Notes: generated from the letters alone by a model not told the origin. A stretch of 64,000 bases of DNA from Triticum aestivum (GCF_018294505.1 NC_057809.1:132096979-132160978), one strand, 5' to 3'. Counted from the stretch's first letter, positions 32,303 through 44,077 are shown. Numbers and translations: made by a program.

Positions 32303-32893
32303 TAGCCCCCAAGTCTTGAGCAGAACAAAGTGATGGCTTAAGACTTGCTTCAATATAAATACTGCCACTTAAGAAGAAAGCCATGTTGTTCACCCCAGTC
32401 ACTTAGTAAAAACTGAATACTCCATATTATGTAGCCTCCAAGTGTCGGGTTGTCATGCTTGCAGCAACCTAGGACTTGTAATTGCCTGATGCTCACAAAA
32501 CTTCAACCAGTGTAGCCCCCAAGGGCCGGGTCATTATGCAATAATGAGCAGGGACTTTATAAATATAATCATGCTTCATTGAAAATAACATCATATGATG
32601 TAACTCCACCATGGGGCTTGAACCCATGTCCACAAGGTTAAGAGCTTTATGTTTTACCAACTGAGTGGTGGACCCTTGAATATAACGGATTAAGACTTAT
32701 GTACCTTGAATCATTGATAGGAGCAATTGGTAGCCCCCAAGGGCCAGCTCATTATGATGTGATGAGTTGGGTCTTCAATAAGGCCAGTCAAAATGACTTT
32801 GCATTAGCCCCCAAGTGTCATGGTGCATGCTTGCAGCGACATGAGACTTGCATATTTTGATGTAATCTCAACTTGAATAATGTAGCCCCCAAG
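32303..32893 (+). repeat. array of six or more PPT-like motifs
   Basis: TAGCCCCCAAG or one-base variants at 32303, 32432, 32513, 32731, 32805 and 32883, several followed by TGTCGGGT...TGCTTGCAG...GACTTG, so a longer degenerate unit of roughly 75-130 bp is repeated. Confidence 0.75.
32604..32673 (-). tRNA. tRNA-Lys(CUU)-like sequence, probably pseudogene
   Basis: The minus strand reads like plant tRNA-Lys(CUU): ACTCAGTTGGTA (D region), CTCTTAACCTTGTGG (anticodon loop CTCTTAA, anticodon CTT at 32642-32640), then a perfect 5-bp T stem ATGGG/CCCAT around TTCAAGC, and an acceptor end GGTGGAG pairing 6 of 7 with GTCCACC. Defects: bases 8-9 appear missing, the D stem is lost and the anticodon stem has an A-C mismatch. 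It sits inside Tat-V, in the element's sense direction. Not expected to be functional. Confidence 0.6.
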
Positions 32894-33539
32894 TGTCGGG
32901 TCGTAAGCCTGCAGTGACTTGGGACTATTCCTTTGTATAATAAATCATATCCATTGATAAATAATAACCATCGCACTGAAGCGACTTTGAAAACCTTAAT
33001 CATAATACTGGTTATTGATAACCATAATAATAATAAAAATCCAGCCATGTTTGGCTATTTGAAGATTTGAATAATATAATCCAATGATTTATGAGCGCAT
33101 GATTCCAATGGCGCAATCCAGATATATACTGGCGACTTATAGTCCTAAGCCAGGCCGGTTTAATAAACACCGGATAATTTATCATCATACTGGCGACTTA
33201 TAGTCGAAAGCCAGGCCGGGTTAATAAATGTCAGTGATTTATAATCATGCTTTATTCAACCTGTTTCTATGACATTGAATCACAATGTTGGTTGACCAAC
33301 TTTTGTAGCAAGGGTGATAACCCTAATCATGAGTACTGATAACTCCTTCCATATTGTGCCGGTTTATGATAAAACAGTACCGGGTTGTGATAAACACTGG
33401 ATTATCCATATATAACACTGGCGACTTATAGTCAAAACCAGACCGGGTTAATAAGCGCCGGATTATAAGTGATCATGTATAAAAAACTTGCCGTTGAAAG
33501 TCAAGCCGGGTTAATGAACGCCGGTATATCCATGCACAT

Positions 33540-33625
33540 ATGATATATGCTATGATGATGTAATGATGATGCAATGTATGATGCAATATATGATGCAATA
33601 TATGATGATGTATATGTATGATCAA
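33540..33625. repeat. ATGATG/TATATGATGCAA simple-sequence tract
   Basis: AT-rich tandem words (tgatgcaatata, atgatg) just left of the Tat-V/Tat-II junction. Confidence 0.8.
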
Positions 33626-33688
33626 GAGGGTTTAAGATATGGTTCGGATACGACGAGAGCCCCCATGTATGATCAAGAGGGTTTAAGA
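33614..33688. repeat. direct repeat of a 22-mer at the element junction
   Basis: tgtatgatcaagagggttta occurs at about 33614 and again about 33666, 52 bases apart, with a PPT-like gagcccccatg between them. Confidence 0.85.
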
Positions 33689-35908
33689 CTGGAGCTCCCA
33701 CGCGCGTTTCTCTGTGATCTCACAGCGACAATCGGCGTCCCGGGCTTCTTCCAAGACTCGAGCGCAGGCCTCTCGCGAGGTCGCAAGAGACGCTTGTCCT
33801 TCGTGTTGTCAAGCTCGCGCTGGTGTCGCCCGAGGTTGATGGCCACCTTCAGTTTGTGCCGCTCCTCCATCAGCCGAAGACCCTCGGCCTCGAGGTGCGC
33901 GTCTACATCCACGAGCTCTCCGCCAAGCCGGTTCATCGCGCCCATCGCCTCCGGAAAGAGCTCGTGGCAGACGACACTCTGTTCGTGCGCAGACATGAGA
34001 GCATGGCCGATCTCGTCCTCCACGGCGGGGGCTGCCGACGGGAACCGAAGTGGCTCACTCCCTTTTCGCAGGGGGCCGGGGGCTGCCGTACCCCCGGTCG
34101 CCGACTGAGCTTCGGCAGGAGCCCGGTTGGGTTGAGGCTCACTACCCGACAAAGGAACCAAGACCGAAGCCATCCAGCTGCCGTCTACGACTAGAGGAGG
34201 AACCCTTGGCACACTCATCGCACCCCCGATGATGCCACAAAGATGAGACAGCAGGAGCGCGGGTTCGAGGCACCAAGCCAGCGTATCTGCCTCTCCAGCC
34301 GACCTCGCGCCAGGGATAGCATGCTGGCTTGGGGCGCTCAAGGCCAGCAGAAGACTCGAGGCAGGAGGAGGTTGCTTCACAAGAGGCTTCTCGACTTTAG
34401 TGGAAGGAGACCTGAAGAGCCACCGTTAGGAAGGGAAGCAGCACCCGAGAAATTACAAAGATAAGGTACTTACTCATCTATGGCGATGTACTTCCTCTGC
34501 TTCAATGGCCGGAAGGCGCCACTGCTGCAACTTGGGGACCCCTTCCTTTTGCAGAGAGCATCGAAGTTCACGTGGAGTCGACCGAAGCATTGGACGTGGC
34601 GACCAGCGCAGGGCGCGACTAGTGAGGTACCCGAGGAGGTGGCCTCAGGAGCGCCAAGCTGGGGAGAGCCATCGAGTTCCGCCTCGCGACGACCTCCACA
34701 GGCCTTAGGAGCTTCGAACTCAGGAGCAGCGGATTGCGTCGCCCCCTCAATTGCCACCCTGGGGGGAGAGTTACGGGCTCCCGAAGATGACGCCTCAGGA
34801 ACCACAGGAGGCTTTGACGCCTCGGCACCCATGTCTCCAGCCTCCGGTGGTGCTTGCCCCCTGCGTCCACTCTTGGGGCAAGTTCGGCACCGGCGACAAG
34901 GAGGGGAACCACAGTGACGGGGTTCTCACGGGGCCCATCAAGGCCGACTGGACGCAGCCCCCATTCTCCAAAGGGGGGCATCTGCCACACGAACTCCACC
35001 CTGTTTGAGCAACAATACAAAAGAGAACCCTCCGGAGGCATATCGGCTGGTGAGGGGTCGCCCGCCAGGACCTCGAGCACAGTTCTTCATGCCCCGAGCA
35101 GAAGCTCTGACTCCTGAAGCCTCATGCGATCCGGGCCGACAGATAGGGCCCACATCGGCTAGGCATGGCGCTGGAGTGGGGTGACGCGGCGTCGGAGGAA
35201 CTCCTTCATCACCATGGGCATGGTCAAGCCAATGTCTTTCAACCTCCTCAGCCGGAACCAGATGAAGGCGAGGCGGGGGCTCGCAAGCTTCTCGTGAGCC
35301 CAGCCAGAGCTGGGGACGGCGGGCGCAGACGGAGGCAAGAGTAAAGGGCTGAGCACTCCGACATCCACATACACCCACCGCATCCGAAACTTGCTCGCAG
35401 GCGGCGGGAGTTCAAAGTCAATCCCCGATCCGACCATCGCCGCCATGGCCTAGAAGCTCAGGCACCCCGAGCATTGCCGGGGGTCGGTCAGGTGTAGCGA
35501 GAAGAAATGGCGCAGAAGGGCCACGGAGGGGGCGATGCCCACCATGGCCTCGCAGTCAAAGGAAAAGACGATGAGAAGGGCTACAGATTGGGGATCTAGG
35601 TGCAGCAGATGAATCTGGTAATGAGAGAGCACGGCGTTGAAGAAGGCGGAGAAGGGGGGCACCAGACTAGCCCATAGGGCATCGATGAAGAACTGGACCT
35701 CGGTGGCTGTCCTATCGACAGAAGCTCAGGACGCAGGCCAGGCCGCCGTTCCTCCCCATTCGTTGAAGCTGGTGGCGAGTGCAAGGCGGACCTTGTCCAT
35801 GGCCTCCTCATTGAGCACCCGTGATCGGCTGATGGCGGGCTCGACGGCCAAAGGCGGGCTGGCTAAGGACAGGGGCTTCTTCCCTTTCTCCATCCGGTTC
35901 GGCGCCAT
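33670..35908 (-). pseudogene. Tat-II antisense accessory gene (PF04195-like), broken
   Basis: ATG at 35908 (MAPNRMEKGKK). The first exon reads in one frame to 35159, with two in-frame stops (35726-35728 and 35450-35452), and contains the PF04195-type block PPFSAFFNAVLSHYQIHLLHL followed by CEAMVGIAPSVALLRHFFSL. Further segments are a Ser/Ala-rich stretch (34832-34470, donor GTAAGTACC) and a C-terminal exon from about 34414 to 33673 with Glu/Arg-rich helical sequence (LMEERHKLKVAINLGRHQREL). It lies antisense to Tat-II and just upstream of its 3' LTR, the same layout as in Tat-I, though the two proteins differ clearly. Function unknown. Confidence 0.75.
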
Positions 35909-36182
35909 GGCGATGGAGAGGACTGAGCTCAGGTCAGATGGAGAGGAGGCTGAGGTTCGAAGAAGCGGAGGAGTTGGGGAGTGCATTGCCAGCAAGGGGG
36001 AAATAACTGTGTAGGACGCCGTGGCCGCCTAGCCAGGCGGATATCAAGGCTGCGTGCGGAAGTGGAGATGCCCACGTCTAATCAGTCGCCACGTGCCAAC
36101 CACGGCTGCAGGCTATTGGGGCCCGCGACACTCCGCACTTGCCCTTTGGCTTCGCCTCGAAGCCAAGCCTGAGCGTGCATTG
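35909..36182. other. spacer between Tat-II antisense gene and its polypurine tract
   Basis: GC-rich; probable promoter side of the antisense gene. No TATA box was recognised with confidence. Confidence 0.4.
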
Positions 36183-36196
36183 GGCCTGGGGGCTAC
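36183..36196 (+). promoter_or_regulatory. Tat-II polypurine tract
   Basis: GGCCTGGGGGCTAC directly before the LTR start. Confidence 0.7.
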
Positions 36197-36636
36197 TATC
36201 GGCGTTCTGGGAACGGGGGTCCCCAGACTTGCCTGCCTGCGGCCCGCGGTGTGGCTCCCCCGGCGGCCCTGTACGACCCATCTTCACCAGCAAACACTCA
36301 AGACCCTCGCGAGGGGCCAAGCCTTGCGAGGCGGATGACGAAGACCTCCTCAGGGGTGGCCTCATCAGGCTGGCTCGCAAGGGGCGGAGAGATCAAGGCA
36401 AGGGACACCTCGCGAGGTTTGCGTGACGCAAGCCATGACGACTGGAGCCAGGCGGGTGCCAGCATGCAGTGTCCTCGTTTCCTCTTTGGTGCTAAAGAGG
36501 CAAGCGCAGGCAAGGAGTCCTGAGGCATCAGGCAAAGGTTTCCATATCGGTGCAACAAGACCAAGACCGGCAGGACAGCAGGACGGAGGTCACCATGGAG
36601 CCCAAGACGGCGTCACCACCAAAGCCTTTGGCAGGC
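36197..36636 (+). repeat. Tat-II 3' LTR, first part
   Basis: Begins TATCGGCGTTCTGGG (TG changed to TA) and continues after the nested insertion at 43666. Together the two parts give about 852 bp. Confidence 0.75.
36632..36636. repeat. target duplication of the nested 7-kb element, left
   Basis: CAGGC; the right copy is CAGGT at 43661-43665, one transition apart. Confidence 0.75.
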
Positions 36637-38206
36637 TGCTACCTCTTGAGCACTTGCGTTGCTTTTCCCTTGAAGAGGAAAGGGTGATGCAGCAAAGTAG
36701 CATAAGTATTTCCCTCAGTTTTTGAGAACCAAGGTATCAATCCAGTAGGAGGTCATACACGAGTCCCTCACACCTACACAAACAAATAAATCCTCATGAC
36801 CAACGCGATAAGGGGTTGTCAATCCCTACACGGTCACTTACGAGAGTGAGATTTGATAGATATGATAGCATAATATTTTTGGTATTTTATGATAAAGATG
36901 CAAAGTAAAATAATGGCAAAGGAAATAATTAAGTATTGGAAGATTAATATGATGGAAAATAGACCCGGGGCCATAGGTTTCACTAGTGGCTTCTCTCAAG
37001 AGCATAAATATTCACGGTGGGTAGACAAATTACTGTTGAGCAATTGACAGAATTGAGCATAATTATGAGAATATCTAGGTATGATCATGTATATAGGCAT
37101 CACGTCCGAGACAAGTGGACTGACTCCTGCCTGCATCTACTACTATTACTCCACACATCGACCGCTATCCAGCATGCATCTAGAGTATTAAGTTCAAGAG
37201 AACAGAGTAACGCTTTAAGCAAGATGACATGATGTAGAGGGATAAACTCATGCAATATGATATAAACCCCATCTTGTTATCCTCGATGGCAACAATACAA
37301 TACGTGCCTTGCTACCCCTACTGTCACTGGGAAAGGACACCACAAGATTGAACCCAAAGCTAAGCACTTCTCCCATTGCAAGAAAGATCAATCTAGTAGG
37401 CCAAACCAAACTGATAATTCAAAGAGACTTGCAAAGATAACCAATCATACATAAAAGAATTCATAGAAGATTCAAATATTGTTCATAGATAAACTTGATC
37501 ATAAACCCACAATTCATCGGTCTCAACAAACACACCGCAAAAGAAGATTACAGCGAATAGATCTCCACAAGAGAGGGGGAGAACTTTGTATTAAGATCAA
37601 AAAGAGAGAAGAAGCCATCTAGCTAATAACTATGGACCCGAAGGTCTGAGGTAAACTACTCACACTTCATCGGAGAGGCTATGGTGTTGATGTAGACGCC
37701 CTCCGTGATTGATGCCTCCTCCGGCGGAGCTCCAAAACAGGCCCCAAGATGGGATCTCGTGGATACAGAAAGTTACGGCGGTGGAATTAGGGTTTTGGCT
37801 CCGTATCTGGTAGTTTGGGGGTACGTAGGTATATATAGGAGGAAGGAGTACGTCGGTGGAGCAACATGGGGCCCACGAGGGTGGAGGGCGCGCCCAGGGG
37901 GGTAGGCGCGCCCCCTACCTCGTGGCCTCCTGGTTGATGTCTTGACGTAGGGTCCAAGTCCTGTGGATCACGTTCGTTCCGAAAATCACGTTCCCGAAGG
38001 TTTCATTCCGTTTGGACTCCGTTTGATATTCTTTTTTTGCGAAACTCTGAAATAGGCAAAAAACAACAAATCTGGGCTGGGCCTCCGGTTAATAGGTTAG
38101 TCCCAAAAATAATATAAAAGTGTATAATAAAGCCCAATAATGTCCAAAATAGAATATAATATAGCATGGAACAATAAAAAATTATAGATACGTTGGAGAC
38201 GTATCA
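36637..38206 (-). repeat. 3' LTR of the gutted element
   Basis: TGCTACCTCTTGAGC...GACGTATCA as read on plus; 1570 bp and highly similar to 42089-43660. Confidence 0.92.
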
Positions 38207-41019
38207 AGCATCCCCAAGCTTAATTCCTGCTCGTCCTCGAGTAGGTAAATGATAAAAACAGAATTTTTGATGTGGAATGCTACTTGGCATAATTTCAATG
38301 TAATTCTTCTTAATTGTGGTATGAATATTCAGATCCGAAAGATTCAAGATAAAAGTTCAATATTGACATAAAAATAATAATACTTCAAGCATACTAACTA
38401 AGCAATTATGTCCTCTCAAAATAACATGGCCAAAGAAAGTTCATCCCTACAAAATCATATAGTTTAGTCATGCTCCATTTTCGTCACACAAGAATGCTCT
38501 CATCATGCACAACCCCGATGACAAGCCAAACAATTGTTTCATACTTTAGTAATCTCAAACTTTTTCAACCTTCACGCAATACATGAGCGTGAGCCATGGA
38601 TATAGCATTATGGGTGGAATAGAATATAATGATGGGGGTTATGTGGAGAAGACAAAAAGGGAGAAAGTCTCACATCAACGAGGCTAATCAATGGGCTATG
38701 GAGATGCCCATCAATTGATGTTAATGCAATGAGTATGGATTGCCATGCAATGGATGCACTAGAGCTATAAATATATGAAAGCTCAACAAAAGAAACTAAG
38801 TGGGCGTGCATCCAACTTGCTTGCTCACGAAGACATAGGGCATTTGAGGAAGCCCATTGTTGGAATATACAAGCCAAGTTCTATAATGAAAAGTGCCCAC
38901 TAGTATACGAAAGTGACAAAACAAAAGACTCTCTATCATGAAGATTATGATGCTACTTTGAAGCACAAGTGTGGTAAAAAGGATAGTAACATTGTCCCTT
39001 CTCTCTTTTTCTCTCATTTTTGGGCCTTCTCTATTTTTTAATGGCCTTTCTCTTTTTTTATTTTTTTATTTTTCCTCACTTGGGACAATGCTCAAGAAAA
39101 TGATGATCATCACACTTCTATTTATTTACAACTCAATGATTACAACTTGATACTAGAACAAAGTATGACTCTATATGAATGCCTCCGGTGGTGTACCGGG
39201 ATATGCAATGAACCAAGAGTGACATGTATGAAAGGATTATGAATGGTGTATTTTCCACAAATACTATGTCAACTATATGATCATGCAAAGCAATATGACA
39301 ATGATGAATGTGTCATGATAAACGGAACGGTGGAAAGTTGCATGGTAATATATCTCGGAATGGCTATGGGAATGCCATAATAGGTAGGTATGGTGGCTGT
39401 TTTGAGGAAGATATAAGGAGGTTTATGTGTGAAAGAGCGTATCATATCACGGGGTTTGGATGCACCGGCGAAGTTTGCACCAACTCTTAATGTGAGAAAG
39501 GGCAATGCACGGTACCGAAGAGGCTAGCAATGATGGAAAGGTGAGAGTGCGTATAATACATGGGCTCAACATTAGTCATAAAGAACTCACATACTTATTG
39601 CAAAAATCTACAAGTCATCAAAAACCAAGCACTACGCGCATGGTCCTAGGGGAATAGATTGGTAGGAAAAGACTATCGCTCGTCCCCGACCGCCACTCAT
39701 AAGGAGGACAATCAAAGAACACCTCATGTTTAAAATTTGTTACATAACGTTTACCATACATGCATGCTACGGGACTTGAAAACTTCAACAAAAGTATTTT
39801 TCAAATTCACAACTACTCATTTCGCACAACTTTGATATCACTACCTCCATGTCTCAAAACAATCATCAAGCATCAAACTTCTCCTAGTATTCAACACACT
39901 CATAAGAAAGTTTTTACTAGTCTTGAATACCTAGCATATTAGGATTATTTAAGTAAATTACCATGCTATTTAAGACTCTCAAAATAATCTAAGTGAAGCA
40001 TGAGAGAATAATAGTTTCTATAAAACAAATCCACCACTGTGCTCTAAAAGATATAAGTGAAGCACTAGAGCAAAAACTATATAACTCAAAAGATATAAGT
40101 GAAGCACATAGAGTATTCTAATAATTTCCGAATCATGTGTGTCTCTCTCAAAAGGTGTGTACAGCAAGGATGATTGTGGTAAACTAAAAATCAAAGACTC
40201 AAATCATACAAGATGCTCCAAGCAAAACACATATCAAGTGGTGAATAAAAATATAGCTCCAAGTAAAGTTACCGATGGAAGTAGACGAAAGAGGGGATGC
40301 CTTCTGGGGCATCCCCAAGCTTTGGATTTTAGGTATCCTTAGATTATATTGGGGTGCCATGGGCATCCCCAAGCTTAGGCTTTTGCCACTCCTTGTTCCA
40401 TAATCCATGAAATCTTTCACCCAAAACTTGAAAACTTCACAACACAAAACTTAAAGTAGAAAATCTCGTGAGCTCCGTTAGCGAAAGAAAACAAAACACC
40501 ACTTCAAGGTACTGTAATGAACTCATTCTTTATTTATATTGGTGTTAAACCTACTGTACTCCAACTTCTGTATGGTTTATAAACTATTTTACTAGCCATA
40601 GATTCATTAAAATAAGCAAACAACACACGAAAAACAGAACAGTCTGTAGTAATCTGTAGCTAACGCAAGATCTGGAACCCCAAACGTTCTAAAGTAAATT
40701 GATGGACTTGAGGAATTTATATATTAATCATATGAAAAAAGAATTAACTAAATATCACTTTCCAAATAAAAATGGCAGCAATTCTCGTGAGCGCTAAAGT
40801 TTCTGTTTTTTACAGCAAGATTAAAAAGACTTTCCCCAAGTCTTCCCAACGGTTCTACTTGGCACAAACACTAATTAAACACAAAAAACACAACCAAAAC
40901 AGAGGCTAGATAAATTATTTATTAAATAACAGAAATGAAAAATATTGGGTTGTCTCCCAATAAGCGCTTTTTCTTTAAAGCCTTATAGCTAGGCATAAGA
41001 TTTCAACGATGCTCACATG
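38207..41019. other. internal non-coding region of the gutted element
   Basis: Starts with the polypurine tract region, then AT-rich sequence with no recognisable protein. GCATCCCCAAGCTT words, similar to the tract, recur at about 38208, 40310, 40365 and 41593. Confidence 0.7.
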
Positions 41020-41848
41020 AAAGACAAGAATTGAAGTACAAAGAGAGCATCATAAAACACGTGAGAAACACATATAAGTATAATATAATTCCTATGCATA
41101 GGCAAATTATAGGTAAACAAATTATTAAGGCAAGCAAAAACTAGCATATGCAAGGAAGCGGAAAGAAACAATAGCAATCTCGACATAATGAGAGGTAATT
41201 TAGTAACATGAAAATTTCTACCACCATATTTTCCTATCTCATAATAATTACATGTGGTATCATAAGCAAATTCAACAAAATATCTATCACATAAAATATT
41301 TTAAACACGATCCACATGCATGCAAAGTTGACACTCTTTCAAAATAGTGGGATTAACATTAACTAAAGTCATGACCTCTTCAAACCCACTTTTATCAAAA
41401 ACTTCATAAGATTGAACATTATCCAAATATGTGGGATCTAAAGTTGACACTCTTCCAAACCCACTTTCAATAATATTGCAAACACTATTATCAATCTCAT
41501 ATTCATCATGGGGCTTAAATAAATTTTCAAGATCATAAGAAGAATCACCCCAATCATGATCATTGCAACAAGTAGATGACATAGCAAAACTAGCATCCCC
41601 AAGCTTAGGGATTTGCATATTATTAGAAAAATTTACATAATAGAATTTATAATAAAATCATTGCAATCATGCTTTTTATTCAAAGATCCATCGTGAATCA
41701 CTCCATAAAGTACTTCATCACAATTTTCAGATTCACGAATTTCAAGCAAAACTTCATAAAGATAATCTAGTGCACAAAACTCACTAGCAATTGGTTCATC
41801 ATAATTGGATCCCTTAAAAAGATTAGCAAGCGGATGAGGATCCATAGA
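41020..41848 (-). pseudogene. accessory ORF remnant of the gutted element
   Basis: Starts at ATG 41845 (MDPHPLANLFKGSNY) and reads about 68 codons rich in acidic residues. A probable 1-base deletion near 41650 shifts it to a second frame starting MQIPKLGDASFAM, which runs to a TAA near 41301. Homologous-looking sequence continues in broken form to about 41020. The same Cys/Asp-rich hypothetical protein recurs in Triticeae elements with this LTR type, in my recollection; it has no known enzymatic motif. Function unknown. Confidence 0.55.
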
Positions 41849-42061
41849 TCTTAGGTTCTCTGTTTAGTAATAAATAAACAACTATACCAACTAAACGACC
41901 AAACAAGCCAAGTAAGACATCAAAGCAAACGGGAAAGAGGCGAATAAAACGGCAAGGGTGAAGTGGGGGAGAGGAAAACGAGAGGCAAATGGCAAATAAT
42001 GTAATGCGGGAGATAAGGGTTTGTGATGGGTACTTGGTGTGTTGACTTTTGCGTAGACCTC

Positions 42062-42088
42062 CTCGGCAACGGTGCCAGAAATCCTTCT
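42062..42088 (-). promoter_or_regulatory. primer binding site of the gutted element
   Basis: On the minus strand AGAAGGATTTCTGGCACCG then TTGCCGAGG follow the 5' LTR; TGGCACCGTTGCC is close to the tRNA-Asp-type primer site frequent in grass Gypsy elements. Confidence 0.6.
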
Positions 42089-43660
42089 TGCTACCTCTTG
42101 AGCACTTGCATTGGTTTTCCCTTGAAGAGGAAAGGGTGATGCAACAAAGTAGCGTAAGTATTTCCCTCAGTTTTTGAGAACCAAGGTATCAATCCAGTAG
42201 GAGGCCACGCACGAGTCCCTCGCACCTACACAAACAAATAAATCCTCGCAACCAACGCGTTAAGGGGTTGTCAATCCCTACACGGTCACTTACGAGAGTG
42301 AGATCTGATAGATATGATAAGATAATATTTTTGGTATTTTTATGATAAAGATGCAAAGTAAAATAAATGTCAAAGGAAATAACTAAGTATTGGAAGATTA
42401 ATATGATGGAAAATAGACCCAGGGGCCATAGGTTTCACTAGTGGCTTCTCTCAAGAGCATAAGTATTCATGGTGGGTAGACAAATTACTATTGAGCAATT
42501 GACAGAATTGAGCATAGTTATGAGAATATCTAGGTATGATCATGTATATAGGCATCACGTCCGAGACAAGTAGACCGACTCCTGCCTGCATCTAGTACTA
42601 TTACTCCACACATCGACCGCTATCCAGCATGCATCTAGAGTATTAAGTTCAAGAGAACAGAGTAACACTTTAAGCAAGATGTCATGATGTAGAGGGATAA
42701 AATCATGCAATATGATATAAACCCCATCTTGTTATCCTCGATGGCAAAAATACAATACGTGCCTTGCTGCCCCTACTGTCACTAGGAAAGGACACTGCAA
42801 GATTGAACCCAAAGCTAAGCACTTATCCCATTGCAAGAAAGATCAATCTAGTAGGCCAAACCAAACTGATAATTCGAAGAGACTTGCAAAGATAACCAAT
42901 CATACATAAAAGAATTAAGCGAAGATTCAAATATTGTTCATAGATAAACTTGATCATAAACCCACAATTCATCGGTCTCAACAAACACACCGTAAAAGAA
43001 GATTACATCGAATAGATCTCCACAAGAGAGGGGGAGAACTTTGTATTGAGATCCAAAAAGAGAGAAGAAGCCATCTAGCTAATAACTATGGACTCGAAGG
43101 TCTGAGGTAAACTACTCACACTTCATCAGAGAGGCTATGGTGTTGATGTAGAAGCCCTCCGTGATCGATGCCTCCTCCGACGGAGCTCCGGAACAGGCCC
43201 CAAGATGGGATCTCATGGATACAGAAAGTTACAGTGGTGGAATTAGGGTTTTGGCTCTGTATCTGGTAGTTTGGGGGTACATAGGTATGTATAGGAGGAA
43301 GGAGTACGTCGGTGGAGCAACAGGGGCCCCACGAGGGTGGAGGGCGCACCCAGGGGGGTAGGCGCCCCCTACCTCGTGGCCTCCTGGTTGATATCTTGAC
43401 GTAGGGTCCAAGTCCTCTGGATCACGTTCGTTCTGAAAATCACGTCCCCGAAGGTTTCATTCCGTTTGGACTCCGTTTGATATTCTTTTTCTGCGAAAGT
43501 CTGAAATAGGCAAAAAACAACAATTTTGGGATGGGCCTACGGTTAATAGGTTAGTCCCCAAAATAATATAAAAGTGTATAATAAAGCCCAATAATGTCCA
43601 AAACAGAATATAATATAGCATGGAACAATAAAAAATTATAGATACGTTGGAGAAGTATCA
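42089..43660 (-). repeat. 5' LTR of the gutted element
   Basis: 1572 bp, highly similar to 36637-38206; the terminal GAGACGTATCA is GAGAAGTATCA here. Confidence 0.92.
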
Positions 43661-43665
43661 CAGGT

Positions 43666-44077
43666 GAAGACCACCTTTTGTCAGGATAACTTGTACTAGT
43701 TGTATCCCTTCTAATTTGGCCGTTGTGGGATCCCTTCCCGCTCAATATTTGGGAAGAGGACCAGGTCCTCTGTAAATAGGACTAGCCACCGCTGTAGAGA
43801 GATCATCTTGATCTGACCTGGATCTCCCCAACCACACAAGCTCACCAAGCACAAGAACACCTCTCCTCAGGAGGCTGTTCTTCCCTTGTAACTGTTCATC
43901 CTCAGCCCAAGAGGAAATCCACCACACCACACCGGAGTAGCATATTACACCACAACGATGGCCTAAACCAGTATAAATCTTGTGTCTCTCATTCTTTGGG
44001 TTCGTGAGGGGGAGAGATCTTTGTGGGCACCCCAGTGTTCGAACCTCAAGGGTTTTGCCGGAACCCGAAATCCGACA
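43666..44077 (+). repeat. Tat-II 3' LTR, second part
   Basis: Includes a TATA-like TGTAAATAGGAC region near 43772 and ends CCCGAAATCCGACA. It is directly followed by Tat-IV gag. Confidence 0.75.

Larger units (their letters stand above)
31876..33660 (-). mobile_element. Tat-V internal 3' region, truncated
   Basis: Non-coding AT-rich sequence typical of the spacer next to a Tat 3' LTR. It contains at least seven PPT-like (G/T)TAGCCCCCAAG motifs, several ACTGGCGACTTATAGTC blocks (33129, 33188, 33419) and a tRNA-like sequence. No gag, pol or antisense gene remains. The right border with Tat-II is near 33615-33690. Confidence 0.65.
36637..43660 (-). mobile_element. gutted LTR retrotransposon (Sabrina/WHAM-like), nested in Tat-II
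   Basis: Two LTRs of about 1.57 kb (36637-38206 and 42089-43660) enclose 3.9 kb with no gag or pol. On the minus strand the LTR begins TGATAC(G)TCTCCAACGTATC, a very common Triticeae LTR start. A primer-site-like TCTGGCACCGTTGCC follows the right LTR, and a tract GCTTGGGGATGCT precedes the left LTR, so it is minus-oriented. Target duplication CAGGC/CAGGT. Without enzymes it must have relied on a related active element. The family name is from memory of the LTR end, not searched. Confidence 0.85.
33690..44077 (+). mobile_element. Tat-II: 3' part of a plus-oriented Tat Gypsy element
   Basis: What remains is an antisense accessory gene (minus strand), spacer, a polypurine tract (36183-36196) and the 3' LTR, which is split by a 7-kb LTR element. 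gag, pol and the 5' LTR are missing, so the left side was lost by deletion or replacement at about 33690. Orientation is inferred from the tract preceding the LTR. Confidence 0.75.

Noticed and set aside
34000..36700. Plus-strand open frames of 80-145 codons in GC-rich Tat-II sequence
   Set aside because: GC richness suppresses stops; the minus strand carries the recognisable PF04195-like blocks.
41301..41845. Acidic ORF of the gutted element considered as a captured host gene
   Set aside because: It is broken by a frameshift and a stop, and I recall the same protein from other elements with this LTR type; no host homologue was recognised.
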